Shown here piece by piece: positions 17,206-25,740 of a stretch of DNA of 64,000 nt. Source of the DNA: Anoxybacteroides voinovskiense (GTDB lineage: Bacteria; Bacillota; Bacilli; Bacillales; Anoxybacillaceae); assembly GCF_014196205.1 (NCBI RefSeq), contig NZ_JACIDE010000001.1, positions 62,001-126,000 of the forward strand, read 5' to 3'. The position numbers and the translations under genes are program-made. Every line of letters starts with the position of its first letter. Positions within the stretch are counted from its first letter, which is position 1. The notes below the pieces were generated by a model that saw nothing but the letters and a program-made list of their open reading frames with translations, ran no database searches and was not told where the DNA came from.

Positions 17206-18030
17206 TTAATGATGGTGATGATGGTGGTGCTCCGCCATATGAAGCCGGTATTGGCAAAGATCGCAGTTCATTGAAACCGTTTGACCGAGCGCTTCTTCTA
17301 ACCGATCCAATACAATCGTCTTTAACTTTGGATGAAAACCGAAATATTCCGCTAACAAAAACTGCACATCCGGGTAGCGAAGGCGAAACTCTGACACGTT
17401 TCGCTCTAGCCGCTTGATGAGCACACCCGTAAATAAAAAGTATGGTAAAATTACAATTCTTTTAGCGCCAAGCTTTATACAACGTTCAACCCCTTCCGCG
17501 AGCAATGGATTGGTAACCCCCATAAACGCCGGCTCCACAAGCGAATAGTTCGTTCGTTCCCAAAATAAGCGAGCGATTTTGTATAAATCGCTATTCGCAT
17601 CTGGGTCGCTTCCTCCGCGTCCGAGCAAAAGAATGGCCGTATGTGGATCTGGTGCTTCCACCTGCTCACCAATTTCTTGCAATCTTTCTTGTAAAATCGT
17701 AAACGTTTGTTCATGAATGCCAATGGGACGTCCGTATATGATGTTCACGTGCGGATACCGCTCTTTCGCTTCATCGATCGCTTGAGGAATATGCAGCTTC
17801 GAATGACCTGCCGAAAGCAAAATAAGCGGAATCACAACAATTTTGTTAGCACCTGCCTTCACGCAGTTTGCCATCCCTTGAGCGATCGTCGGTAAACCAA
17901 ACTCTAAAAAACATGTTTCCACATGAAAACGAACATCGATATTCGGGCGGAGTTGTTCGACAAATTGAACGACTTGGTCGTTCCCTTCTTGGTCACGGCT
18001 TCCGTGTCCGACAAATAAAATGGCTTTCAC
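17206..18030 (-). CDS. cbiX: sirohydrochlorin cobaltochelatase CbiX, long form with Cys motif and His tail
   Basis: 274-residue long-form CbiX that inserts cobalt into sirohydrochlorin. Two CbiX-type halves are visible: the first starts KAILFVGHGSRDQEGNDQ and has SAGHSKLHIP; the second has LLLGRGGSDPDANSDLY. The C-terminus carries a MxCxxC motif (MNCDLC) and ends in seven consecutive His residues. B. megaterium CbiX has the same Cys motif (an iron-sulfur site) and a His-rich end, so the His tail is natural. The GTG at 18030 is used because GGGGGAGAG lies before it; an upstream TTG lies inside cbiH60. Confidence 0.94.
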   Translation of the reverse strand: MKAILFVGHGSRDQEGNDQVVQFVEQLRPNIDVRFHVETCFLEFGLPTIAQGMANCVKAGANKIVVIPLILLSAGHSKLHIPQAIDEAKERYPHVNIIYGRPIGIHEQTFTILQERLQEIGEQVEAPDPHTAILLLGRGGSDPDANSDLYKIARLFWERTNYSLVEPAFMGVTNPLLAEGVERCIKLGAKRIVILPYFLFTGVLIKRLERNVSEFRLRYPDVQFLLAEYFGFHPKLKTIVLDRLEEALGQTVSMNCDLCQYRLHMAEHHHHHHH

Positions 18031-18041
18031 GCTCTCTCCCC

Positions 18042-19583
18042 CTATTCCCCACAAACAGGCACTTCTAGAGGTACCTGTTGTTTTTGGTACATAAATCCGC
18101 CTACTTGCTTGTTTCGTTCAAAAAATTTATAAAATCGCTCGTTCGGATGGCCGTGCTCTTTATATTCTTGAAGAATGCGAGCCACGGTTGCTACGATATC
18201 ATGCGGCGGAATACCTTCTGCCACCAGTTGTCCTGGATGGGCGTTCCGTCCAACCGTTTTTCCGCCTAAAAATAAGTCAAACGCCCCCTTTCGGTAGACG
18301 ATGCCAATATCTTCGCGCACCGCCCCGTAACATGCCATACCACACCCGTTAAATCCGATTTTTAATTCTTTCGGAAGCGCCATGCCGCTAAATTGTGCGT
18401 GTAGCTTTTCTGCGTATGGAATCGCCTCTTTCTTCTCTCCGTCACAAAAGTCGCACGCTTTCATGGTTAGAACATCGCCAACCGGCGCAAGCGAAAATTG
18501 CGCTTCTTTTAATCTATCGATGATGGAAGTAGGATCGTTCGTTTGTATTGCTAGTTTGATATAATGGTCTGGTGTATACGTTATCGTTCCTTTGTCGCCG
18601 ACAAGTTCGGCTAGTACGAGCATTTGTTGCGGCGTAAACGTTTTGTTCGCTACCCCTGGGCTAACGGCTACTTCAAAAACGGAAACAGGCTGTTGTTGGC
18701 GACGATCAAGTGTTTGCATTGCTTCTTCTGCTACTGTACGAACATTCGTTTTCGTTTGGTCAAGCGCCCACGGCTCTACTTCTTTACGCAGCCGTTCATG
18801 CGGTTTGAGCGGTTGTTCAAGGGCGGTTAACGTATATTTTCGTTGATAGCCACGCGGGGTAATCATTAAGCCTTCGTGAACAAATGTCGACGAGTTGCCA
18901 ATAATCACGGTCGTTAACATGCCGATGTCATGCTCAAGCATATGTTCTAAATCGGTTACAATAATTTGTTGCCGCTCGCGATAGGCGCTTTTCACTAGCC
19001 CGACCGGGGTGTTCGGTCGGCGGTAGCGCAACAAAATCCGTTGCGCTTCGACGATTTGCTGCGTTCGTCTACCGCTTTTTGGATTGTAAAGGGCGATGAC
19101 AAAATCTGCCTCCGCTGCTGCTTCGATGCGTTTTTCAATGAGCGCCCATGGTGTTAAATGATCGCTTAAGCTAATCGTGCATGCATCGTGCATAATCGGT
19201 GCACCTAATAGTGCGCCACATGAGTGAATGGCGGAAATGCCTGGAATAACTTCCACTTCGATGTCGCTCTGTCTCGTCCACCCTTTTTCGATTAACACTT
19301 CGTAAATGAGTCCTGCCATTCCATAAACACCAGCATCTCCGCTCGAAATAACCGCCACTTTTTTCCCTTGTTCTGCCCATTTCACTGCTTCTTGCGCCCG
19401 GCTTACTTCTTCCGTCATGCCTGTACTAATCACCGGCTTGTCGCCAATTAAATCGGCGACAAGTTCGACGTACGTTTTATATCCGATGATTACATCGCTT
19501 TCTTCAATTGCTTCTTGTGCCCGCTTTGTCATATGGTCGACGCTGCCTGGGCCAAATCCGATGACGAGCAGTTTCCCGCGCAT
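18042..19583 (-). CDS. cbiH60: cobalt-factor III methyltransferase with Fe-S domain, CbiH60 type
   Basis: 513-residue fusion. The N-terminal part (about 1-245) is a CbiH/CobJ SAM methylase (LLVIGFGPGSVDHMTKRA, VAVISSGDAGVYGMAG) that methylates C17 and contracts the ring. The C-terminal part (about 305-500) resembles a sulfite/nitrite reductase half-domain, with Cys377, Cys380 (CDFC), Cys414 and Cys418 (CGMAC) placed to hold a [4Fe-4S] cluster. This fusion is the CbiH60 form of B. megaterium. The ATG at 19583 has AAGGTGG 8 bp upstream and lies 2 bp beyond the stop of the transporter gene. Confidence 0.94.
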   Translation of the reverse strand: MRGKLLVIGFGPGSVDHMTKRAQEAIEESDVIIGYKTYVELVADLIGDKPVISTGMTEEVSRAQEAVKWAEQGKKVAVISSGDAGVYGMAGLIYEVLIEKGWTRQSDIEVEVIPGISAIHSCGALLGAPIMHDACTISLSDHLTPWALIEKRIEAAAEADFVIALYNPKSGRRTQQIVEAQRILLRYRRPNTPVGLVKSAYRERQQIIVTDLEHMLEHDIGMLTTVIIGNSSTFVHEGLMITPRGYQRKYTLTALEQPLKPHERLRKEVEPWALDQTKTNVRTVAEEAMQTLDRRQQQPVSVFEVAVSPGVANKTFTPQQMLVLAELVGDKGTITYTPDHYIKLAIQTNDPTSIIDRLKEAQFSLAPVGDVLTMKACDFCDGEKKEAIPYAEKLHAQFSGMALPKELKIGFNGCGMACYGAVREDIGIVYRKGAFDLFLGGKTVGRNAHPGQLVAEGIPPHDIVATVARILQEYKEHGHPNERFYKFFERNKQVGGFMYQKQQVPLEVPVCGE

Positions 19584-19584
19584 G

Positions 19585-20289
19585 TTATACGCCACCTTTC
19601 CACGTTTCGATAATAATCGATACCCCTAACCATACACTGTAAACACTTGTGAATGTTCCAAGCAGAAAAAACAACGTCTCTCGCATTCTCGCTTTCATAA
19701 ATCCCCACGATAAGCAAAACGTTATCGCAATCGTTGCCGCTAGCAATCCGAGGACAAATAAACTCAACTGTAAAGCAGCGATTCTCTCTGTCTTACCTGC
19801 GGCATGCGTCAAAATAGCAAGCTGCGTCGGGCTTTCGACGCCGATACCGTGAATAATGCCGATAATAAAGGCACTAATCCAGCCGAAACGAAGCAAAGAC
19901 ATTGAACGAATAGCACCGTTCTTTTTCGAAAATCGCCGAACGAGTGAGTGGATTAGCTCATAGATTACTTGGAGGCGGCTTTTGGCCTCGTTTTTATAAA
20001 AAAGAGAGAACAGCATCACACCGCCAAGAACAATTAACGTCAACCCTACGACTCTTTCAATCATTTGCGTAGCAGCAGCCGGTAAATGGAACCCGATAAA
20101 AATGGCAATCATCCCCATCAAAAAAACGATAAAGCCGTGCCCGATGGCGTACATGACGCCTAATGACACTTGTTTTTTGCGCTGTGTTTCGCTTCCGACC
20201 ATATCGGCAATCGCTGCAACATGGTCGCTGTCCATTCCGTGCCTCATTCCGAGAAAAACAGCTAGTACGGCATATGTCATCCATTCCAT
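19585..20289 (-). CDS. nickel/cobalt transporter of the HoxN/UreH (NiCoT-related) family
   Basis: 234-residue membrane protein with about six hydrophobic segments. The first carries RHGMDSDHVAAI, with His17, Asp22 and His23 forming the HX4DH signature of Ni/Co permeases; IIHGIGVESPTQLAIL is the second conserved block. It lies inside the cobalamin operon, between cbiW and cbiH60, behind the riboswitch, so cobalt rather than nickel is the likely substrate (inference). The B. megaterium operon has no transporter at this place, and no CbiMNQO genes are seen here. Most HX4DH family members import metal; direction is not settled by sequence. Confidence 0.87.
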   Translation of the reverse strand: MEWMTYAVLAVFLGMRHGMDSDHVAAIADMVGSETQRKKQVSLGVMYAIGHGFIVFLMGMIAIFIGFHLPAAATQMIERVVGLTLIVLGGVMLFSLFYKNEAKSRLQVIYELIHSLVRRFSKKNGAIRSMSLLRFGWISAFIIGIIHGIGVESPTQLAILTHAAGKTERIAALQLSLFVLGLLAATIAITFCLSWGFMKARMRETLFFLLGTFTSVYSVWLGVSIIIETWKGGV

Positions 20290-20291
20290 CT

Positions 20292-20660
20292 CTATCTCCT
20301 CCCAATGCCTTGGGCAACATCCGTCCTTGTCAACACGAGCCCTTTTTCTTGTTCATATTGATACGTGATTGCTTCCGCCAGCGGTTCGTGATGCAACAAA
20401 TGAGTGTGTACGAGTTGCTTGCCAAGTTCTGGCGTGACTGCTCGGTACCAAATGCCTTCAGGATATACAATCACCACACACGCATCTTCGCAACGGCCGT
20501 TGCAGCGCGTTCTTGTCGTATGGACGGTGCAGTCGAGGGAAAGCTTAGCGATTTCCTCACGAATCGCAACGGTGACCTCTTCTCCGCCTTTACGCATGCA
20601 ACTTCCGCCATTGCAAATCAATACGTGATGTTTTATACCTGTTAAATTCCACGTTGTCAT
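20292..20660 (-). CDS. cbiW: (2Fe-2S) ferredoxin-like protein CbiW
   Basis: 122-residue thioredoxin-fold ferredoxin-like protein. Cys pairs are in LICNGGSCMRKGGEE (Cys16, Cys21) and TRCNGRCEDACVV. It is the first gene of the operon, as cbiW is in B. megaterium; it may supply electrons for ring contraction by CbiH60 or the CbiJ step, which is inference. Two adjacent ATGs (20663, 20660) follow GGAGG; 20660 gives the better spacing. The riboswitch terminator lies about 20 bp upstream, so this gene's transcription is directly switched by cobalamin. Confidence 0.88.
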   Translation of the reverse strand: MTTWNLTGIKHHVLICNGGSCMRKGGEEVTVAIREEIAKLSLDCTVHTTRTRCNGRCEDACVVIVYPEGIWYRAVTPELGKQLVHTHLLHHEPLAEAITYQYEQEKGLVLTRTDVAQGIGRR

Positions 20661-20680
20661 CATGCTCCTCCTTTTTTTAG

Positions 20681-20713
20681 CAAAATAAAAAGCACCTCTA
20701 TAGGTAGAGGTGC
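20681..20713 (-). terminator. riboswitch-controlled intrinsic terminator of the cobalamin operon
   Basis: Stem GCACCTCTA / TAGAGGTGC with loop CCTA, followed by TTTTTATTTT on the minus strand. Part of the stem and loop (20698-20708) is the exact complement of 20757-20767, which can act as antiterminator. Confidence 0.9.
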
Positions 20714-20756
20714 AGAAAAAATGTATACAAAAAGACCGTATACGATTCCCTACACG

Positions 20757-20767
20757 TCTACCTATAG
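20757..20767 (-). promoter_or_regulatory. antiterminator strand of the cobalamin riboswitch
   Basis: On the RNA this reads CUAUAGGUAGA and is a perfect 11-nt complement of UCUACCUAUAG in the terminator (20698-20708). Pairing would destroy the terminator. Just upstream, CCUA (near 20771-20774) can instead pair with UAGG of this strand, a possible anti-antiterminator. Confidence 0.75.
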
Positions 20768-20786
20768 TCCCGTAGGCAGCCGGCCG

Positions 20787-20956
20787 AGCAAATAAGGCAG
20801 GTCTCCTGACTTAGGATCATCGCTTCATTGCGTCTTCCCGAAGTGTCCTTCAGTGACATTGTTGCAATGAAACTCCCCATCACAGTGGCGGGTACCGTGA
20901 CGGCTTTGCACCGTACTTCCCTTTTAAGCCTCCTTCAAAGAGGCACCTTACTTGCT
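20787..20956 (-). promoter_or_regulatory. cobalamin riboswitch aptamer
   Basis: The B12 box AGTCAGGAGACCTGCC is present on the minus strand (about 20796-20811). Upstream are the other conserved core elements, including GGTGCAAAGCCGTCACGG and CCGCCACTGTGA. The closing P1 stem can be read: AGCAAGUAA (20956-20948) pairs with UUAUUUGCU (20795-20787), with one G-U. Binding of adenosylcobalamin should switch off the 16-gene operon through the terminator at 20681-20713. Confidence 0.95.
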
Positions 20957-20990
20957 ATATTTTCAGTTGTAGAGTAGCTACTCACTCATC

Positions 20991-21020
20991 ATAGTAAGCC
21001 AAGCAGCGAAAAATAGTCAA
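20991..21020 (-). promoter_or_regulatory. sigma-A promoter of the cobalamin operon
   Basis: -35 TTGACT (21020-21015), 18-bp spacer, -10 TACTAT (20996-20991) on the minus strand. Start near 20984 would give a leader beginning about 28 nt before the riboswitch P1 stem. The -35 lies only 8 bp beyond the rraA stop. Confidence 0.75.
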
Positions 21021-21027
21021 CCATTTT

Positions 21028-21507
21028 TTATTTTTCAGAAATCTCCGTTTTAGAAATAACGATGCCGTCGCTGTCGGCGTACACATAAGTGCCTGGCTCC
21101 CAGCGCACGCCGCCAAATTCAAGCACAACATCGCGCGACCCTTTTCCTTCTTTTTTGCTCTTCACCGGGCATGTCCCAATCGCTAGGACGCCAAGCGGCA
21201 TTGTCGCTATTTCCGCTGAGTCACGAATGCAGCCATTGATAATAACCCCCGCAAGACCGCGTTCACACGCAATTTGCGCGAGGCGGTCACCAAGGAGCGC
21301 GCAGTTTCGCGACCCTTTTCCGTCAACGACTAACACCGTTCCGCTTGGAACTGTTTCAAGCGCCTCGCGAACGAGCACGTTATCTTCCACTACATCTACG
21401 GTCGCAATCGGGCCGGAAAATTGTTTTTTTCCTCCGTACGAATGCAAGGGCAATTGACAAACTTGCAACTTTTCTACATATTGATCGCATAAATCCGCTG
21501 TTTTCAT
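21028..21507 (-). CDS. RraA-family protein / 4-hydroxy-4-methyl-2-oxoglutarate aldolase-like
   Basis: 159-residue RraA-fold protein. VLVVDGKGSRNCALLGD and VIINGCIRDSAEI hold the conserved Gly, Arg and Asp (RD pair) of class II metal-dependent aldolases related to RraA. Bacterial members are either HMG/oxaloacetate-type aldolases or RraA-like regulators of RNase E; bacilli lack RNase E, so an enzymatic role is more likely. ATG 21507 has AAGGGGA 8 bp upstream; a TTG at 21510 is in frame but less likely. No terminator separates it from the cobalamin operon promoter. Confidence 0.85.
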   Translation of the reverse strand: MKTADLCDQYVEKLQVCQLPLHSYGGKKQFSGPIATVDVVEDNVLVREALETVPSGTVLVVDGKGSRNCALLGDRLAQIACERGLAGVIINGCIRDSAEIATMPLGVLAIGTCPVKSKKEGKGSRDVVLEFGGVRWEPGTYVYADSDGIVISKTEISEK

Positions 21508-21613
21508 CAACAGTCCCCTTCCCCCATTTTCTTTTCATTGTTCCTATTTGACACGAATCAGCAAATTCCTGCTAAAATAGGCGATTTTTAAGTTTACATA
21601 ACATAATTATGGT

Positions 21614-21650
21614 GAAAAAAATAACGTTGCCCCAAGAAGAAACAACGTTA
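21614..21650 (-). terminator. terminator of topB
   Basis: AACGTTG / CAACGTT stem with a 13-nt loop, followed by ATTTTTTT on the minus strand. The stem overlaps the topB stop codon. Confidence 0.75.
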
Positions 21651-23798
21651 GTTTTTCGAAAATGAGAAAGTAATCTTTTTTTGGCTGTCATCCCAGACGA
21701 GAGCCGCATCAAACGTTTTTTCGCCTTTTTTAAACCCTTTAATGATATCTGTTTTCCCGTGCTGCAGCAGCTTTTTGACGTTCGTTTGTGATATTTTTTT
21801 GCCGAGAATCGTTTTCGAAATCGTAAATGAACATTTCGTTTTCGCGTAGTTGGCACATCCGTAAAACTCTCCTTTATCCAGTACCGTTCCCCCGCAATAT
21901 TTGCACGTGCCAACTGGTTTTCCGAGCGTCGCTTTTGACGTCGTCCGTTGGATGGAAGCGGTATCGAGCCCCGTAAAATCCCACGTTTTGGACGTTTCGA
22001 GCGCATCCGTAACAATTTTTGCCGCTAATTTTTTCACTTGCTCCATAAACGAAGAGGCGGACGCTTTTCCTTCGCCAATTTCGTTTAACCGCTGTTCCCA
22101 CTTTGCCGTCATTTCTGGCGACGCTAAAATTTTGTCGCCAATCGCCTCGATCAACACTTTCGCCTTATCGGTCGCGTACACCTGGTTTTTCTTCACTTCG
22201 ATATATTTTCGTTCTTTCAGCATCGTAATAATGCCTGCCCGCGTCGCTTCCGTGCCAAGTCCTTCCGTTTTCGCGAGCACTTTTTCTAGCTCTTCGTTTT
22301 CTAAAAACTTTCCAGCTGTTTTCATCAGCGTAATAAGCTGCCCTTCCGTATACCGCTTCGGCGGCTGTGTTTTGCTCTCTTTTACGCGAACGTCTACTAC
22401 CTGCCCCTGCTCCTTTTCCGTAAGCGGTGGAAGCAAGACGTCATCTTCCTCGCGCAGCGCAATCACTTTACGCCATCCTTCTTGAATTTGCTGTTTTCCT
22501 TTGGATAAAAACGTTGCGCGTCCATCGACGAGCGTCGTCACCGTTGTGTAGTCAAAAATAGCGTCGTCGTAATGTGCTGCTAGCAACCGCTTGACCACTA
22601 AATCATAAATGTGTCGCTCATCTACAGATAGTTTGTCTGGGTCGACTACTTGTTCCGTCGGAATAATCGCATAATGGTCGGTTACTTTCTTTTCATTTAC
22701 ATAACGTTTATTATGTAAAATAGTTGTCGTTGACAGCGGAAAAAATGATTTGTATGCTGGCAACTGGCTTAATTTTTGCAAAATGTCTGGAAACGTTTCT
22801 GCCTCCCCTTTTGTGACATAGGTCGAATCGGAGCGCGGATAGGAAACGATTCCTTTTTGATATAGTTTCTGTAAAATATCTAACGTCTTTTGCGGCGAAA
22901 ATTGGTACCATTTATTTGCCGTTGCTTGTAACGACGATAAATTAAACAATAGCGGCGGCGGAAATACTTTTCGTTCCGTTTTTACGTCAAGCACTTCTGC
23001 CTGTTTTTGTTCGCAAAACAAGGCAATTTTTTCCGTCAATTGTTGCTCGTTCACCCGCGACTCCCCATCTTTCACCCATTTTCCTTCATATTGTTTGCCG
23101 TTGATAGCAAATGTCGCGAATACTTCCCAAAACGGTTCTGGACGAAATTGTTCTATTTCCTTTTCCCGCTTCACAATGAGCGCCAATGTCGGCGTTTGCA
23201 CGCGACCAGCAGAAAACACGTCGTTCATGCCTTTTTGTTTTAGTAAAATGCTATAGACGCGTGAAGCGTTCATGCCGACAATCCAGTCCGCACACGCGCG
23301 CGCATACGCTTCCTCATACAACGGTCGCGTCGCCTTTTCTTCTAAAAGGGCGCGGAAGCCCGCTTCGATTGCTTTTGGCGTCAACGATGAAATCCAAAGC
23401 CGCTTCATCGGTTTTTTCACACCGCTCCTTTGAATAATGTTGCGAACAATTAATTCCCCTTCCCGTCCAGCATCACCTGCATGAATAATTTCTGTCACTT
23501 CTGGCTTGCGAAGCAGTTCTTGGACAATGTGAAACTGCTTTGCTTTCGCTTTTTCGACTTCGTATTGAAACCGGTCTGGGATAATCGGGAGCGTCTCCAA
23601 CTTCCATTGTTTCCACTCCGGACGGTATCGCTCAGGAGGCGCAAGCTGCAATAGATGTCCAACCGCCCACGTCATATACGCCCCTTTTGGGAATAATTCA
23701 TTTGGCAAAATTTCAAGATACCCTTGCTTTTTTTTCGTGGAAAAAATCGACGCTAACGTCACACCTTGGTCTGGTTTTTCTGCAATAATTACTTTCAT
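21648..23798 (-). CDS. topB: DNA topoisomerase III
   Basis: 716-residue type IA topoisomerase that decatenates and relaxes DNA. The Toprim domain begins MKVIIAEKPDQGVTLASIF and has the acidic DAGREGE at about 108-114. The catalytic Tyr is Tyr320 in GIVSYPRSDSTYV. A C-terminal zinc-ribbon remnant is seen at about 635-665 (CKYCGG ... CANYAKTKC). Length and domain order match chromosomal TopB of bacilli rather than the shorter plasmid forms. The ATG at 23798 has AAGGAAGAAAG upstream. It is divergent from pepF. Confidence 0.95.
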   Translation of the reverse strand: MKVIIAEKPDQGVTLASIFSTKKKQGYLEILPNELFPKGAYMTWAVGHLLQLAPPERYRPEWKQWKLETLPIIPDRFQYEVEKAKAKQFHIVQELLRKPEVTEIIHAGDAGREGELIVRNIIQRSGVKKPMKRLWISSLTPKAIEAGFRALLEEKATRPLYEEAYARACADWIVGMNASRVYSILLKQKGMNDVFSAGRVQTPTLALIVKREKEIEQFRPEPFWEVFATFAINGKQYEGKWVKDGESRVNEQQLTEKIALFCEQKQAEVLDVKTERKVFPPPLLFNLSSLQATANKWYQFSPQKTLDILQKLYQKGIVSYPRSDSTYVTKGEAETFPDILQKLSQLPAYKSFFPLSTTTILHNKRYVNEKKVTDHYAIIPTEQVVDPDKLSVDERHIYDLVVKRLLAAHYDDAIFDYTTVTTLVDGRATFLSKGKQQIQEGWRKVIALREEDDVLLPPLTEKEQGQVVDVRVKESKTQPPKRYTEGQLITLMKTAGKFLENEELEKVLAKTEGLGTEATRAGIITMLKERKYIEVKKNQVYATDKAKVLIEAIGDKILASPEMTAKWEQRLNEIGEGKASASSFMEQVKKLAAKIVTDALETSKTWDFTGLDTASIQRTTSKATLGKPVGTCKYCGGTVLDKGEFYGCANYAKTKCSFTISKTILGKKISQTNVKKLLQHGKTDIIKGFKKGEKTFDAALVWDDSQKKITFSFSKN

Positions 23799-23868
23799 CG
23801 CTTTCTTCCTTTCATAAATTACATCATTTCGCGCATACTACCGATAAAATAAGGAAAGGAGCTTCTAA

Positions 23869-25713
23869 ATGAAACGACGATGGCTCATTTTCGCACTAGT
23901 TTTCCTCTTTGCATCTGAAACAAAAGCAATAGAACGAACACCGTATACATGGAATCTTGCCGACATTTATCGTTCCGAACGCGAGTTTACAAAAGATTAT
24001 ACTTTTGTTTCCGACATGCTTCCAACATTATCATCGTACCAAGGAAAACTGAAGAATGAAAGCACGGTCGCTAAACTATTTTCCACCCACGAACAAGTCG
24101 CACGAAAGTTAGAGAAACTGTCCCTGTACGCCCAACTGCAACAAGATTTAAACATTGAAGACAAAAAAGCAGCGCACTTCAAAGCAAAAGTCGAAACGCT
24201 TGCCGCAAATTATGCCACCACGGCTGCCTTTATCGAGCCAGAGCTTTTATCGCTACCAAAAGAAACGTTAGAGAAATGGAAAAACAGTAAGTCGCTAAAA
24301 ACATACGCCCGTTATTTTTCGGAACTGCTCGAACGAAAAGCGCATACGTTATCCAAAAAAGAGGAGCAGCTGCTCGCCAAACTTTCTCCGCTTGCCGATG
24401 AAGCAGAAAACATTTATCACTATGCGACGCGTGGTGATTACACGCCGCCAGTGATGAGAATCGATGGAAAAACGGTATCGTTGACCGGAGGAAACTTTTT
24501 AAAAGCGTTAGAGCATCCGGATCGTACCTACCGCAAACAAGCGTTCCAAACATTTTTTACAAGCTTTGAACAAATCCAACATACCGCAGCAGCGACTTTA
24601 TATGCTTCTGTGAAAGCAGATGAACTATATGCAAAAGCGCGGCGATACGATTCTGGTCTTGAAGCGGCGCTCGCTAATGATGACATACCAAAACAAGTAT
24701 TTGACAATTTGCTTTCAACTGTGAATGAGCGATTACCGTCACTCCACCGTTATATAGACCTAAGAAAAAAGGCGCTACAACTTCAAGCGGTGCATAGTTA
24801 CGACTTATACGTTCCGCTTGCATCCAAAACCGTAACGAAAACATTCCCGATGGAAAAAGCAGAAGCGCTTATTCTCGAAGGACTAAAACCGCTCGGAAAC
24901 GATTATGTGAAACAAGTAGAATACGCTTTCCATCATCGCTGGCTCGATGTATATCCTCGTCCGAAAAAATATACTGGCGGATATAACATAAGCGCATATG
25001 ATACACATCCGTTCATTTTATTAAACTACGATCAATCGCTCGATGAAGTGCTCACCATCGCCCATGAAATCGGCCATGCGATGAACTCTGTCTTGACGAA
25101 CAAAAAACAACCATACCATTATTCCGGCCAATCGATTTTTACTGCCGAAGTTGCCTCGACCGCCAACGAATGGCTCATGATGGATTATTTATTAAAGCAA
25201 GCAAAAACCGATGAAGAGAAGCTGTACCTCCTGAACCAACAAATTGACCAAATTCGTGGGGCACTCTATACACAAGTGATGTATTCCGAATTTGAGCAAG
25301 CCATTCATGAAAAAGTGGGAAAGGGAGAAAGTTTAACTGCAGAAGAATTGAACGACATGTGGCTTCGTTTACTAAAAAAATATTACGGATCGGCATATGC
25401 CGTTGATTCAGAAGCTGCGCTTGGCTGGCTGCGCATCCCGCACTTTTACGATGCGTTTTACGTCTATAAATACGCCACCTCGCTAGCTGCTTCTTTTGAG
25501 CTTACGAAACAAATAAAAGAAGACAAAACTGGCAAAGCAACCGAGCGCTACTTGCAGTTTTTAAGTGCTGGCACATCGGACGATCCTATCCCGTTATTAC
25601 AAAAAGCCGGGGTCAACATCATGTCGCCGAAACCGCTGAACAACTTACTTACTTATTTCGACTCGCTCGTTACGGAAATGGAGCAAATTTTGCACAAGCA
25701 AGGAAAAATATAG
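23869..25713 (+). CDS. pepF: M3 family oligoendopeptidase F with N-terminal signal-like segment
   Basis: 614-residue zinc oligopeptidase of family M3B. The zinc site is HEIGHAMN, His399 to His403, with the downstream Glu in TAEVASTANEW. The N-terminal domain (about 35-200) matches PepF. The start MKRRWLIFALVFLFASETKA looks like a Sec signal peptide ending near Ala20, unlike the cytoplasmic PepF/YjbG proteins; the mature protein would begin just before RTPYTWNLADIY, where cytoplasmic homologues start. AAAGGAG lies 7 bp before the ATG. Export is inferred from the sequence and was not tested with a predictor. Confidence 0.9.
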   Translation: MKRRWLIFALVFLFASETKAIERTPYTWNLADIYRSEREFTKDYTFVSDMLPTLSSYQGKLKNESTVAKLFSTHEQVARKLEKLSLYAQLQQDLNIEDKKAAHFKAKVETLAANYATTAAFIEPELLSLPKETLEKWKNSKSLKTYARYFSELLERKAHTLSKKEEQLLAKLSPLADEAENIYHYATRGDYTPPVMRIDGKTVSLTGGNFLKALEHPDRTYRKQAFQTFFTSFEQIQHTAAATLYASVKADELYAKARRYDSGLEAALANDDIPKQVFDNLLSTVNERLPSLHRYIDLRKKALQLQAVHSYDLYVPLASKTVTKTFPMEKAEALILEGLKPLGNDYVKQVEYAFHHRWLDVYPRPKKYTGGYNISAYDTHPFILLNYDQSLDEVLTIAHEIGHAMNSVLTNKKQPYHYSGQSIFTAEVASTANEWLMMDYLLKQAKTDEEKLYLLNQQIDQIRGALYTQVMYSEFEQAIHEKVGKGESLTAEELNDMWLRLLKKYYGSAYAVDSEAALGWLRIPHFYDAFYVYKYATSLAASFELTKQIKEDKTGKATERYLQFLSAGTSDDPIPLLQKAGVNIMSPKPLNNLLTYFDSLVTEMEQILHKQGKI

Positions 25714-25740
25714 CCGCTCCCTTTGGAAGCGGCTTATTTC
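25712..25740. terminator. bidirectional terminator between pepF and yidC
   Basis: AGCCGCT / AGCGGCT stem (25712-25734) with TTATTTC after it. It overlaps the pepF stop and lies just beyond the convergent yidC stop. Confidence 0.7.

Noticed and set aside
17206-17240. poly-His end of CbiX as an engineered affinity tag
   Set aside because: It is in native context directly beside cbiJ, and His-rich ends are known in CbiX of B. megaterium.
21901-22485. 194-aa plus-strand frame inside topB
   Set aside because: It is the complementary shadow of topB, with Ser/Phe-rich composition and no start signals.
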